Below are positions 35,820 through 44,100 of a DNA stretch of 64,000 nucleotides, piece after piece. Origin of the DNA: Blautia sp900556555 (GTDB lineage: Bacteria > Bacillota > Clostridia > Lachnospirales > Lachnospiraceae); assembly GCA_964250615.1 (NCBI GenBank), contig CAXUGM010000012.1. The stretch is one strand, 5' to 3'. Under the pieces are notes generated by a model. The model saw only the letters and a program-made list of their open reading frames with translations, did no database searches and was not told the DNA's origin. A program made the position numbers and the translations under genes. Numbering within the stretch: position 1 is the stretch's first letter; each line of letters opens with the position of its first letter.

Positions 35820-37469
35820 GTGAAAATTACAGATTTTTTCAGTCTTTTAGGAGGTTTGGCTTTATTCCTGTACGGTATGCAGATGATGAGCAATGGTCTG
35901 GAAGCTGCAGCCGGAAATAAAATGAAACAGATTTTGGAGAAACTGACAGCCAACCGTTTTCTTGGTGTCTTGGTAGGTGCGGGTATCACAGCAGTGATTC
36001 AGTCTTCTTCTGCCACTACGGTCATGGTAGTAGGATTTGTAAACTCAGGTATGATGACACTGAAACAGGCAGTATGGATTATCATGGGTGCCAATATCGG
36101 TACAACCATTACAGGCCAGCTGATTGCTCTTGATGTAGGAGAACTGGCACCATTGTTCGCCTTTGCAGGTGTAGCACTGATTGTCTTTGTAAAGAAACAG
36201 AAAGTACATCATTATGGTTTGATTGTAGCAGGGCTTGGTATTCTCTTTATTGGAATGGAAATGATGAGCGGTGCCATGATGCCGCTTCGGGAATCAGAAG
36301 CATTTGTATCTCTGATGACCAAATTCTCTAATCCTGTATTGGGCATTCTTGCAGGAGCTGTGTTTACAGCAGTGATTCAGTCTTCTTCCGCATCTGTTGG
36401 TATTTTGCAGGCATTAGCGGGAAGTGGTCTTATAGGGCTGTCTAATGCAGTATATGTGTTGTTTGGACAGAATATCGGTACCTGTATCACAGCGATTCTG
36501 GCAGCGATCGGAACAAGCAGAAATGCGAAACGTACTACGGTGATCCACCTGATGTTCAACTTGATTGGTACGGCAATTTTTACAGTTGTATGTATTGCAA
36601 CACCTCTTACCGCACTGGTGGAGAGCTTTACACCGGGAAATGTTTCCTCACAGATTGCAAATATGCACACATTATTTAACATTGTGACTACACTGTTGCT
36701 GCTTCCTTTTGGAAACTATCTGGCAAGAGCAGCTGTACGGATTCTGCCGGAGAAGCAAGACGAGCAGGCCGATGTTATGCATATGGAATTTATTCGTCCG
36801 ATGGAAACCAAGAGAGATACACAGATTGGTCTTTCAGCTATTGCGGTGACCAGTATTAAAAAAGAACTTCACAGAATGATTGATATGGCAAAAGAAAATG
36901 TGGAGGCAAGTTTCACAGCCGTGAAAGCAGGTACAACAGCAGACCTGGAGACCATTCAGGAAAGAGAAGAATACATAGATTATCTGAACAAAGAGATTTC
37001 AAAATACATCTCCAAGGTTCTTGTAAACGAGAGCAACCCGAGAGATTCCCAGTATATCAGTGCTCTTTTTAAAGTCTGCGGAAACGTAGAAAGAATCGGT
37101 GACCATGCCATGAATATTTGCGGTTATACCAGAATGATTGAAAAGCAGGGGATTACATTTTCAAAGGAAGTCCGCATAGAGATTGATGAAATGAAAGAAG
37201 TCTGCAAAAAAGCCTTGGATTATCTTGGTGAAATCCATCACGATCAACAGGAGGATAATCAGGATATGAAGGCTATCGAGAAATTTGAGCAGCAGATTGA
37301 TGATATGACAGATGATTACCGGAAAAAACAGTTAATCCGTATGCAGAACGGAACCTGTTCTGAAGAAGGATGCATTATCTATTCAGAAATGCTCACCGAC
37401 TTTGAGCGAATCGGAGATCATATTTTAAACATTGGCCAGGAAATGGGACTTGGCAAGGTAGGAGCATAA
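35820..37469 (+). CDS. Na+/phosphate cotransporter, NptA-like with PhoU-like domain
   Basis: Phosphate:sodium symporter of 549 residues. Two Na_Pi_cotrans repeats carry the paired QSSSATTVMVVGFVNSG and IQSSSASVGILQAL motifs; the C-terminal 200 residues form a PhoU-like helical domain with DHAMNICGYTRMI and DHILNIGQEMGLG. The GTG start at 35820 follows GGGAGG by seven bases; the in-frame ATG at 35805 overlaps that signal and is rejected. The PhoU-like domain probably gates transport. The upstream direct repeat suggests phosphate control. Confidence 0.92.
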   Translation: MKITDFFSLLGGLALFLYGMQMMSNGLEAAAGNKMKQILEKLTANRFLGVLVGAGITAVIQSSSATTVMVVGFVNSGMMTLKQAVWIIMGANIGTTITGQLIALDVGELAPLFAFAGVALIVFVKKQKVHHYGLIVAGLGILFIGMEMMSGAMMPLRESEAFVSLMTKFSNPVLGILAGAVFTAVIQSSSASVGILQALAGSGLIGLSNAVYVLFGQNIGTCITAILAAIGTSRNAKRTTVIHLMFNLIGTAIFTVVCIATPLTALVESFTPGNVSSQIANMHTLFNIVTTLLLLPFGNYLARAAVRILPEKQDEQADVMHMEFIRPMETKRDTQIGLSAIAVTSIKKELHRMIDMAKENVEASFTAVKAGTTADLETIQEREEYIDYLNKEISKYISKVLVNESNPRDSQYISALFKVCGNVERIGDHAMNICGYTRMIEKQGITFSKEVRIEIDEMKEVCKKALDYLGEIHHDQQEDNQDMKAIEKFEQQIDDMTDDYRKKQLIRMQNGTCSEEGCIIYSEMLTDFERIGDHILNIGQEMGLGKVGA

Positions 37470-37474
37470 TTAGA

Positions 37475-37512
37475 AGGACAGTATGGCTGGAAATGGCTGT
37501 GCTGTCTTTTTT
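37475..37512 (+). terminator. Terminator after the Na/Pi gene
   Basis: GGACAG/CTGTCT arms with partial inner pairing, followed by T6. Confidence 0.75.
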
Positions 37513-37525
37513 GGCAGTTCACAGG

Positions 37526-37554
37526 TTGACACCATTCCTGTCTTGTAATACAAT
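37526..37554 (+). promoter_or_regulatory. Promoter of the CmpB-like gene
   Basis: Perfect TTGACA (37526-37531), 17-base spacer and TACAAT (37549-37554), about 40 bases before the ATG. Confidence 0.85.
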
Positions 37555-37595
37555 ACTTGACAAAATTTGACATTAAAAAAAGATAGGAGAACAAT

Positions 37596-38909
37596 ATGGA
37601 TTATACCTGGAGTGATCTTTTTTGGATTTTTTACATCTATTCTTTTCTTGGATGGTGTGCAGGAGTAGTTGCCAATGCACTGAGAAGGAAGCGTTTTGTC
37701 AACACAGGCTTTTTAAATATTCCTCTATGCCCGGTTTACGGTGTGATCGGACTGGCATACAGTATCTTTCTTCCTGAGTTAAAACATCATTTATTCTTTC
37801 TGATTCTTGGAGGCAGCGTCATCGCCTTTGTGATCATCCTTGTTACCAGTATGATTCTGGAGCATGTATTTAACCGGAAATGGTGGGATTACAGTAAGTC
37901 CAGATTCCAGTTTCAGGGGTATTTGAACCTGATACACATGGTGATTTTCGGTCTTGCCGGAGCTGCCTGCATCTGGTTTATAAATCCGTTTCTTTTGAAT
38001 CTGATGAACCTGATTCCGCAAAAGATAGAAGATATCATCATCATTATTCTGGCAGTTCTTCTGGTAGTGGATACGGTATGCTGTATTACCATGATTCTGC
38101 AGCTGCATCATTTTGTTAAAATGCGGAGATTCATGGATTATGTGCAGGATGTAACGGATGATTTCGGAAATGCCCTGACCAGAAGAATCCAGAGACGTAT
38201 GGTAAATGCATTTCCTAATATCAGCCAGGAACAGGAAGTAAAAGAAGAGCCAAAGGAGAACTCTTCGGAAATCTTTGCCCAGGGATGCTGTTTTTATAAA
38301 TTAATCGCCTTATTTTTCCTGGGAGCTTTCTTAGGAGATATTACAGAAACCATCTTTTGCAGGATTACAGCGGGAGTCTGGATGAGCAGGAGCAGTGTGG
38401 TGTATGGGCCATTCAGCATTGTCTGGGGGCTTGGCTGTGCTTTTCTTACCGCTTTTCTGTATAAGTATAAGGACAAAAGAGACAGCACGATTTTTATTGC
38501 AGGTACTGTGTTAGGCGGTGCTTATGAGTATATTTGCAGTGTATTTACAGAGCTTGTCTTTGGCACCGTGTTCTGGGATTACAGCAAGATTCCATTCAAT
38601 CTGGGAGGAAGAATCAACCTGCTGTATTGTTTTTTCTGGGGGATTGCGGCAGTCGTGTGGCTGAAAATCATCTATCCGTTGTTTTCGGGATGGATTGAAA
38701 AAATACCGGTGAAACCTGGAAAAATCATTACATGGATTGCAATTGTATTTATGGTGTTTAACATGGCTGTTTCATCTCTTGCACTGGCACGTTACAGTGA
38801 CCGCCAGCAGAATCCAAAGGCAGATAATGCAGTAGAAGAATTTCTGGATGACCATTTTGATGACAGTAGGATGGATCGGATTTATCCAAATGCGAAAATA
38901 AGGAATTAA
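37596..38909 (+). CDS. Putative ABC transporter permease, duplicated CmpB-type domain
   Basis: Membrane protein of 437 residues that contains the ABC-trans_CmpB domain twice. The first copy starts at DLFWIFYIYSFLGWCAGVVANAL and has FLNIPLCPVYGVIGLAY; the second (from about residue 240) has LGDITETIFCRITAGVWMSRSSVVYGPFSIVWGLG. Both contain an EY/EH...WWDYS or VFWDYSKIPF segment. Between the copies is a soluble stretch with QEVKEEPKENSSE. The family name is historical: no ATPase subunit is nearby and function is unknown. It has its own strong promoter. Confidence 0.8.
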   Translation: MDYTWSDLFWIFYIYSFLGWCAGVVANALRRKRFVNTGFLNIPLCPVYGVIGLAYSIFLPELKHHLFFLILGGSVIAFVIILVTSMILEHVFNRKWWDYSKSRFQFQGYLNLIHMVIFGLAGAACIWFINPFLLNLMNLIPQKIEDIIIIILAVLLVVDTVCCITMILQLHHFVKMRRFMDYVQDVTDDFGNALTRRIQRRMVNAFPNISQEQEVKEEPKENSSEIFAQGCCFYKLIALFFLGAFLGDITETIFCRITAGVWMSRSSVVYGPFSIVWGLGCAFLTAFLYKYKDKRDSTIFIAGTVLGGAYEYICSVFTELVFGTVFWDYSKIPFNLGGRINLLYCFFWGIAAVVWLKIIYPLFSGWIEKIPVKPGKIITWIAIVFMVFNMAVSSLALARYSDRQQNPKADNAVEEFLDDHFDDSRMDRIYPNAKIRN

Positions 38910-38922
38910 GAGAGGGTTTGTT

Positions 38923-39372
38923 ATGCATGAACATGAGATGACGGAACTGATGAACATCTGTATGATTTATGATGACGAAGGAAATGTTCTCATGCAGAAC
39001 AGGCGTAAGAAAGTCTGGCCGGGCGTTACATTTCCGGGAGGTCATGTAGAGCCAGGTGAATCGCTGGTCTTGTCGGTGATACGTGAAATCAAAGAAGAGA
39101 CAGGTCTTGATATCAGCAACGTAAAACTATGTGGGATAAAAGAATGGTTTGATAATGGAGTGCGTTCTATGGTATTCTTTTATAAAACAAACTGTTTTTC
39201 AGGAGAACTGCAGTCTTCCGAAGAAGGAGAAGTTTTCTGGGTACCAATGAAAGAGATTTCCAGGTTCAAGCTGGCAAAAGATTTTCATAAAAATCTTCAA
39301 ATGTTTTTGTCAGATGATATCAGCGAGCTGTTTTATGAGCCGGCAGGAAAAGGAGAACTGCTGAAATATTAG
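38923..39372 (+). CDS. NUDIX hydrolase, MutT/8-oxo-dGTP type
   Basis: A 149-residue NUDIX enzyme. The NUDIX box is complete: Gly40, Glu46, Arg54-Glu55, Glu58-Glu59 and Gly61 fit GX5EX7REUXEEXGU. Preceding residues NVLMQNRRKKVWPGVTFPGG resemble the 8-oxo-dGTP diphosphatase subgroup. It starts 13 bases after the CmpB-like gene, with AGAGGG upstream, and is likely co-transcribed. The exact substrate cannot be told from sequence. Confidence 0.9.
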   Translation: MHEHEMTELMNICMIYDDEGNVLMQNRRKKVWPGVTFPGGHVEPGESLVLSVIREIKEETGLDISNVKLCGIKEWFDNGVRSMVFFYKTNCFSGELQSSEEGEVFWVPMKEISRFKLAKDFHKNLQMFLSDDISELFYEPAGKGELLKY

Positions 39373-39390
39373 TGCAGGGGGGAATATAAT

Positions 39391-40014
39391 ATGACAAAAA
39401 AAGAAGAGAGAATCCGCCAGGTGCGGAGGCAGAAAATGATATTGATGGCAATTGGAATAGGGATTCTGCTTTTTGCCATTCTTGTCGGAGCTGTGGTATC
39501 AGGGAATAAGAAAAAAGAAAAAAAGGAACAGGAAGAAGCCAGAAAGCAGGCACAGCAGGAAGAAAAAAAGGCAGAAAAAGAAGAAGACATATTGCCGGAT
39601 ATCAACGTAGATTTGAGTGAGCTTCACAGTGCCAATGCGATTTTGCTGGATGCAAAAACAGTGAAAGATATAGCAGAGCTGCTCAACAAGGCACTGGGAA
39701 ATGAGGAATTTTATAAAGTTTTCACTACAAATACATATACAACAACAGCTACAGAGGAACATCCTGAGGGTATTGAACTGAAAAGCACGTTATATAAAAA
39801 TTTGGATACTTTCGAGGTGACTGGTGGAAAGATTCTGGGCGGAAAAACAGGCTATACAGAGTCTGCGGGGCTATGCCTTGCAAGCCTTGCTGAAATCAAT
39901 GACAGGAAGTATATACTGGTTACGGCAAAAGCAGATGGAAATCTGTTTACAGAGGGCTTTCATGTGACTGATGCAGTCAATGTATATGAGCAGATAGGGA
40001 AAAGTACGAAATAA
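39391..40014 (+). pseudogene. D-Ala-D-Ala carboxypeptidase with catalytic region deleted
   Basis: The 207-codon frame keeps an N-terminal anchor (MILMAIGIGILLFAILVG), a lysine/glutamate-rich linker and DINVDLSELHSANAILLDAKT, then jumps to VKDIAELLNKALGNEEFY and the C-terminal end of a serine-type D-Ala-D-Ala carboxypeptidase with GGKTGYTESAGLCLASLAE. The segment of about 130-140 residues that should hold the SxxK nucleophile and SxN motif is absent, although the KTG box remains. The deletion is in frame. As it stands it cannot be a functional carboxypeptidase. A GGGGGG-like signal upstream suggests it is still expressed. Confidence 0.8.
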
Positions 40015-40016
40015 AT

Positions 40017-40061
40017 AAAAAAGGCATCAGATCTCAGGTGGTGAGATTTGATGCTCTTTTT
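40017..40061. terminator. Bidirectional terminator
   Basis: Long stem (AAAAGGCATCAGATCTC with GAGATTTGATGCTCTTTT, few mismatches) flanked by A-tract and T-tract, between convergent genes. Confidence 0.85.
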
Positions 40062-40065
40062 AATA

Positions 40066-40521
40066 TCATGATTTGTTTGCAGAAAGCGCTTTTTCTTTCA
40101 TGCGTTTGAACCATCCCTTTTTCTTTTCAGGTGGTGTCAGAGGACCACGGAGTCCTTTTACACCCATGATATAAATGCCGCTTACTTCCGCTTTTACTTC
40201 TTTTTTCACAGGAATTAAATCATATACAGATTCATCTGCTACTAAAGACATAATCTTTGGTCCGATTTTTGCTTTTACAATCGGGAGTTTAGAACGTCTC
40301 ATAAGCTTCGGTGTCTGGTCAATAACCATCTGGGGAAGCCCGGATTCTTTAATCGGCATACGCTTCTTGTCAATAATCAGCATGGTAACGGTCTGTTTTG
40401 CAGCCTCCATCTGTTCCTGCTGTGCTTCCTGTTTTTTCTGAGCTTTTCTTCCGAGAAAATATAAAACAGCAAGTACAATGACTAAGACGAGTAAGACAAT
40501 TAGAAAGATTTTTCCAACCAT
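40066..40521 (-). CDS. Conserved single-pass membrane protein of unknown function
   Basis: A 151-residue protein I cannot place in a named family. The first 24 residues form a membrane helix (MVGKIFLIVLLVLVIVLAVL), followed by a glutamine/lysine-rich linker. The remainder is a soluble domain of strands (TVTMLIIDKKRMPI, LPIVKAKIGPKIMSLVADESVYDLIP, VKAEVSGIYIMGVKGLRG) and a basic C-terminus. AGGAGG precedes ATG 40521. It is monocistronic and convergent with the degraded carboxypeptidase gene. It may be a lineage-specific envelope protein. Confidence 0.75.
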   Translation of the reverse strand: MVGKIFLIVLLVLVIVLAVLYFLGRKAQKKQEAQQEQMEAAKQTVTMLIIDKKRMPIKESGLPQMVIDQTPKLMRRSKLPIVKAKIGPKIMSLVADESVYDLIPVKKEVKAEVSGIYIMGVKGLRGPLTPPEKKKGWFKRMKEKALSANKS

Positions 40522-40621
40522 TTGTGTTGAACCTCCTAAATTTCCATAAATTCATACTTCTACAATTTTAGCATTCTTTCTTAGAAAAGGCAAGAAAAAC
40601 AGTTTCTTTTTCCGCAGGTTG

Positions 40622-40658
40622 TGGTATAATGATTGCACGTTGTGCAAGCATTATACCA
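40622..40658. promoter_or_regulatory. Near-perfect 37-bp palindrome over the FKBP gene promoter
   Basis: Arms of 17 bases (40622-40638 TGGTATAATGATTGCAC; 40642-40658 GTGCAAGCATTATACCA) flank a GTT loop with one mismatch. A consensus, TG-extended -10 box (TATAAT, 40625-40630) lies inside the left arm, so the dyad covers the promoter of the FKBP-like lipoprotein gene. Confidence 0.75.
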
Positions 40659-40702
40659 GGCAAGCCACGGTTGGAAAAGTAAATATGAGAGGAAAGTGTA
40701 AA

Positions 40703-41836
40703 ATGAAGAAAAAATTAGCAATAATCCTGTTAGCTCTTGGTGTTCTGGGAATGTTTACAGGATGTAATAAGGATAAAGAAAATAAGGAAGAAAGCCAGCA
40801 GGAAGTGTCATTAGTAAATGAAAAAGGGCTTGTGGTGGCAGCAGATGTGGAAAATATAAAAGATTATGTGAAGTTAGGTGAGTATCAGAATCTGGAAATC
40901 AGTGAGGCTCCTAAGCAGGAAGTAACAGAAGAAGTGCTGGAAAATAATATCCATTATCTGCTTTTGAAAAAGTATAAGCCAGTGGAGGTAACAGAAGACC
41001 GTGCAGTCCAGCAGGATGACACCGTCAATATTGACTATACCGGTTACATGGACGGAGAGGCTTTTGAAGGCGGAGCAGATACAGGAGCAGATTTACTCAT
41101 TGGTTCAGGACAATTTATCAGCGGTTTTGAAGACGGATTGGTAGGACATAAAAAGGGCGAAGAAGTTACTCTGGACCTTACTTTCCCAGATCCATATGAA
41201 ATGAATCCTGATCTCAGCGGAAAAGCAGTACAGTTTAAAGTAAAAATCAATAAGATTTCTGCTGCACCGGAATTGACAGATACATGGGTAGCTGAAAATA
41301 CAGAATTTAAGACTGTAGATGAGTTTAAACAAAATCAGAAAGAACTGCTTCAGACTTCTTTAGATATTGATTACGAAGGGCAAATAAAGGCAGACTTATT
41401 TGCATTGGTGGTAGAGAACTCCGAAATCCTGAAATATCCGGAAAAATTAATGGAAGAGACAAAGGTTACTGTAAAAGAACAGTTAGATTCCATGTATCAG
41501 ATGCAGGCTGGCATCACCTTTGATGACTATGTGAAGAGCCAGGGACTTTCTGAAGAGGATGTTGATAAAGGACTTGAGGATTCTGCAAAGCAGTATCTTA
41601 CACAGAACCTTATTGTACAGGCTCTTATGGATGCAGAGGGAATGGAATTTACAGAAAAAGAATATGAAAAAGAGAAAGAAGCATATGCTGTTTCCAGTGG
41701 ATTTCCTGATGTAGCTACGATGGAGCAATATGCATCACCAGAGCAGATTAAAGACAATGTTTTGTGGAATGCGGTTTGTAAAAAAATCCAGAAAACAGCT
41801 ACGATTAAAGAAACAGAAACAACAGAAAAAGAATAA
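40703..41836 (+). CDS. Trigger-factor-like FKBP-type prolyl isomerase lipoprotein
   Basis: Extracytoplasmic folding factor of 377 residues. The signal peptide ends in lipobox MFTGC (Cys21). An FKBP domain follows (DTVNIDYTGYMDGEAFEGG, then FISGFEDGLVGHKKGEEVTL), and the C-terminal half resembles the helical trigger-factor chaperone arm. I chose ATG 40703, with AGAGGAAA upstream; the frame extends to 40619 without signal. Prolyl isomerase/chaperone activity for secreted proteins is the likely role. Databases often label such proteins trigger factor, but the lipobox shows it is secreted rather than ribosome-bound. Confidence 0.85.
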   Translation: MKKKLAIILLALGVLGMFTGCNKDKENKEESQQEVSLVNEKGLVVAADVENIKDYVKLGEYQNLEISEAPKQEVTEEVLENNIHYLLLKKYKPVEVTEDRAVQQDDTVNIDYTGYMDGEAFEGGADTGADLLIGSGQFISGFEDGLVGHKKGEEVTLDLTFPDPYEMNPDLSGKAVQFKVKINKISAAPELTDTWVAENTEFKTVDEFKQNQKELLQTSLDIDYEGQIKADLFALVVENSEILKYPEKLMEETKVTVKEQLDSMYQMQAGITFDDYVKSQGLSEEDVDKGLEDSAKQYLTQNLIVQALMDAEGMEFTEKEYEKEKEAYAVSSGFPDVATMEQYASPEQIKDNVLWNAVCKKIQKTATIKETETTEKE

Positions 41837-41840
41837 TTGA

Positions 41841-41892
41841 ACATACCCTCGTCAAGAAGAGAATTTTCTTCTGACGGGGGTATGTATTTTTC
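41841..41892 (+). terminator. Terminator after the FKBP gene
   Basis: ACATACCC-CGTCA arms (with two mismatches further in) and a following T5, 4 bases after the stop codon. Confidence 0.85.
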
Positions 41893-41904
41893 AAAGAAAA
41901 ATGC

Positions 41905-41934
41905 TTGAAAAAATTATCTTACAGTTGTAAGATA
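41905..41934 (+). promoter_or_regulatory. Promoter with BlaI/MecI-type dyad
   Basis: TTGAAA (41905-41910) and TAAGAT (41928-41933) are 17 bases apart. The 20-bp palindrome TATCTTACA-GT-TGTAAGATA (41915-41934), with perfect 9-base arms, lies over the spacer and -10. Its core TTACA-nn-TGTAA matches the TACA-nn-TGTA operator used by the BlaI/MecI/CopY regulators. Confidence 0.7.
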
Positions 41935-41979
41935 TAAATGTCTGATATAGAAAATAATCATTTCATCAGGAGGTGTCTT

Positions 41980-44079
41980 ATGACCAAAAAAAAGAGTAAA
42001 AAAAGAAAAAGACAGCAGAAAAAGATAATCATTACCATTGCTGGTGTTGTTATTTTAGTATCCGCAGCAACAGCAGGCATTTTACTTTATAAAAAATTAA
42101 CTGCTCAGACCAGAGAGCAGGCAATACAAGAATATATGGGCTATATTGAGAAAAAAGAATATGAGAAAATGTATGAACTTCTGGATGAAGGTTCAAAAGA
42201 AACAATCAGCGAGGAAGATTTTGTTACCAGAAATAAAAATATATATGAAGGTATTGAAGCCTCAGACATTCAGTTGGATATACCAGAAGAACAGGACAAA
42301 GACCAGCCATTATCCTACCGGGTGAGTATGAATACCCTTGCAGGGGAGATTACATATGATACAGATACGTTCTTTGAAAAAGAAGAGGGAAAATGGCATC
42401 TTGTATGGGAGGATTCTGTGATTTTCCCTGAACTGGGAAGTGAAGACAAGGTGCGTGTATCTTCTGTGGAAGCCGAGAGGGGCAGTATTTATGATAGAAA
42501 TGATGTGCTTTTGGCGGGAAAAGGAACGGTTGAATCTGTGGGACTTGTTCCGGGAAAAATGAATATTCAGGCAGAAGAAGATATCAAGGCTCTGGCAGAA
42601 ATCTTGGGAACAACAGAAGATGCTATACAGGCCAAACTGGATGCTTCCTGGGTTCAGGATGACAGTTTTGTCCCGCTGAAAAATATGACACAGGAGCAGT
42701 TAGACCAGCCCTATAAAGCCAAAGACGGAAGCATGCCGGGAGGAAGTATTCAGGATAAGCTTTTGGAGCATGCGGGAGTTTTAATTTCAAAAGCAGACAG
42801 CAGGGTTTACCCTTATGGGGAGTGTACGTCACACTTGCTGGGGTATGTGCAGCAGATTCAGGCAGAGGAGCTGGAAGAGAGGAAAGGTCAGGGCTATAAC
42901 GAGCAGAGCATCATTGGAAAAAGCGGTCTTGAGAAGCTCTATGAAGAGCGTTTAAGAGAGAAGAAAGGTTACCGCATTGCCATTGTAGACCAGCAGGGAG
43001 AAGAAAAACAGGCACTTGCTGTAAAACCGGCAGAAGACGGGGAAGATATTAAGCTGACCATTGACATTCGCTGGCAGCAGAAGCTATATGAGGCATATCA
43101 GGAGGATAAAAGCTGTTCTGTGGTGATGAACCCTACTTCCGGGGAAGTGCTTGCACTGGTGTCTACACCATCTTATAATGCCATGGATTTTATTGTGGGG
43201 ATGTCTCAGGAAACCTGGGATGTGCTGAACAATGATGAAAATAAGCCTATGTACAACCGTGTAAGAGAAACCTGGGCTCCGGGTTCTTCCTTTAAACCCA
43301 TTATCGGGGCTATTGGACTGACTACAGGAGCCATTACAGAAGACGAAGATTTTGGAGCCAGCGGACTTTCCTGGCAGAAGGATGAGAGCTGGGGAAATTA
43401 TAAAGTGACCACTCTCCATACCTATGATCAGGCAGTGTTAAAAAATGCACTGATTTATTCCGATAATATTTACTTTGCAAAAACAGCGTTGAAGATAGGT
43501 GTAGACAGTCTTGCAAAGCAACTGGATAAGCTTGGTTTTAGGCAGGATATTCCTTTTGATATTGGGATGACTTCTTCCCAATATTCCAATTCAGAAACCA
43601 TAGAGTCCGACATTCAGCTGGCGGACAGCGGATACGGACAGGGACAGATTTTGGTAAACCCTTTGCATCTGGCGTGTATGTATTCAGCATTCTTTAATGA
43701 AGGGAATATGATTGCTCCTTATCTGGAGTACGAAGAAGGAAAAGCTGCATCTTACTGGGCAGAAGGAGTCTTTACCCCGGAAGCTGCAAAAACCATTTAC
43801 GAGGACTTAAAAGAAGTAGTAAGCAATCCAAACGGAACCGGATATGCAGCTTCTAAGGTAACAGGGGCAACTCTGGCCGGAAAGACCGGAACAGCAGAAA
43901 TCAAAGCCAGCCAGGAGGATGAAAACGGAACAGAACTGGGATGGTTTGCTGTGTATAATACTGGTGTATCTGACAAGGATACGGTGCTTATGCTGAATAT
44001 GGTGGAAGATGTCAAAGGCAGAGGCGGCAGTGGATATGTAGTGAATAAAGACGTGGAAATCTGGAATCAGATGCAATAA
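41980..44079 (+). CDS. Class B penicillin-binding protein, MecA/PBP2a-like
   Basis: Membrane-anchored transpeptidase of 699 residues. A basic N-terminus and a helix (about 15-37) precede an NTF2-like MecA_N domain (about 45-150), a PBP dimerisation domain with RGSIYDRN, and the transpeptidase domain with SxxK Ser436 (PGSSFKP), SxN Ser494 (YSDNIYF) and KTG 635-637. This domain order is that of the low-affinity class B enzymes typified by PBP2a and Enterococcus PBP5. ATG 41980 has AGGAGG seven bases upstream (frame open to 41938). A BlaI-type operator upstream suggests induction by beta-lactams or wall stress. Confidence 0.9.
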   Translation: MTKKKSKKRKRQQKKIIITIAGVVILVSAATAGILLYKKLTAQTREQAIQEYMGYIEKKEYEKMYELLDEGSKETISEEDFVTRNKNIYEGIEASDIQLDIPEEQDKDQPLSYRVSMNTLAGEITYDTDTFFEKEEGKWHLVWEDSVIFPELGSEDKVRVSSVEAERGSIYDRNDVLLAGKGTVESVGLVPGKMNIQAEEDIKALAEILGTTEDAIQAKLDASWVQDDSFVPLKNMTQEQLDQPYKAKDGSMPGGSIQDKLLEHAGVLISKADSRVYPYGECTSHLLGYVQQIQAEELEERKGQGYNEQSIIGKSGLEKLYEERLREKKGYRIAIVDQQGEEKQALAVKPAEDGEDIKLTIDIRWQQKLYEAYQEDKSCSVVMNPTSGEVLALVSTPSYNAMDFIVGMSQETWDVLNNDENKPMYNRVRETWAPGSSFKPIIGAIGLTTGAITEDEDFGASGLSWQKDESWGNYKVTTLHTYDQAVLKNALIYSDNIYFAKTALKIGVDSLAKQLDKLGFRQDIPFDIGMTSSQYSNSETIESDIQLADSGYGQGQILVNPLHLACMYSAFFNEGNMIAPYLEYEEGKAASYWAEGVFTPEAAKTIYEDLKEVVSNPNGTGYAASKVTGATLAGKTGTAEIKASQEDENGTELGWFAVYNTGVSDKDTVLMLNMVEDVKGRGGSGYVVNKDVEIWNQMQ

Positions 44080-44100
44080 AAGACAACAAAGGGGAAGACC

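Noticed and set aside
37596..38909. Subunit of a true ABC transporter
   Set aside because: There is no ATPase gene nearby and the family label is not backed by function; called only as CmpB-type protein.
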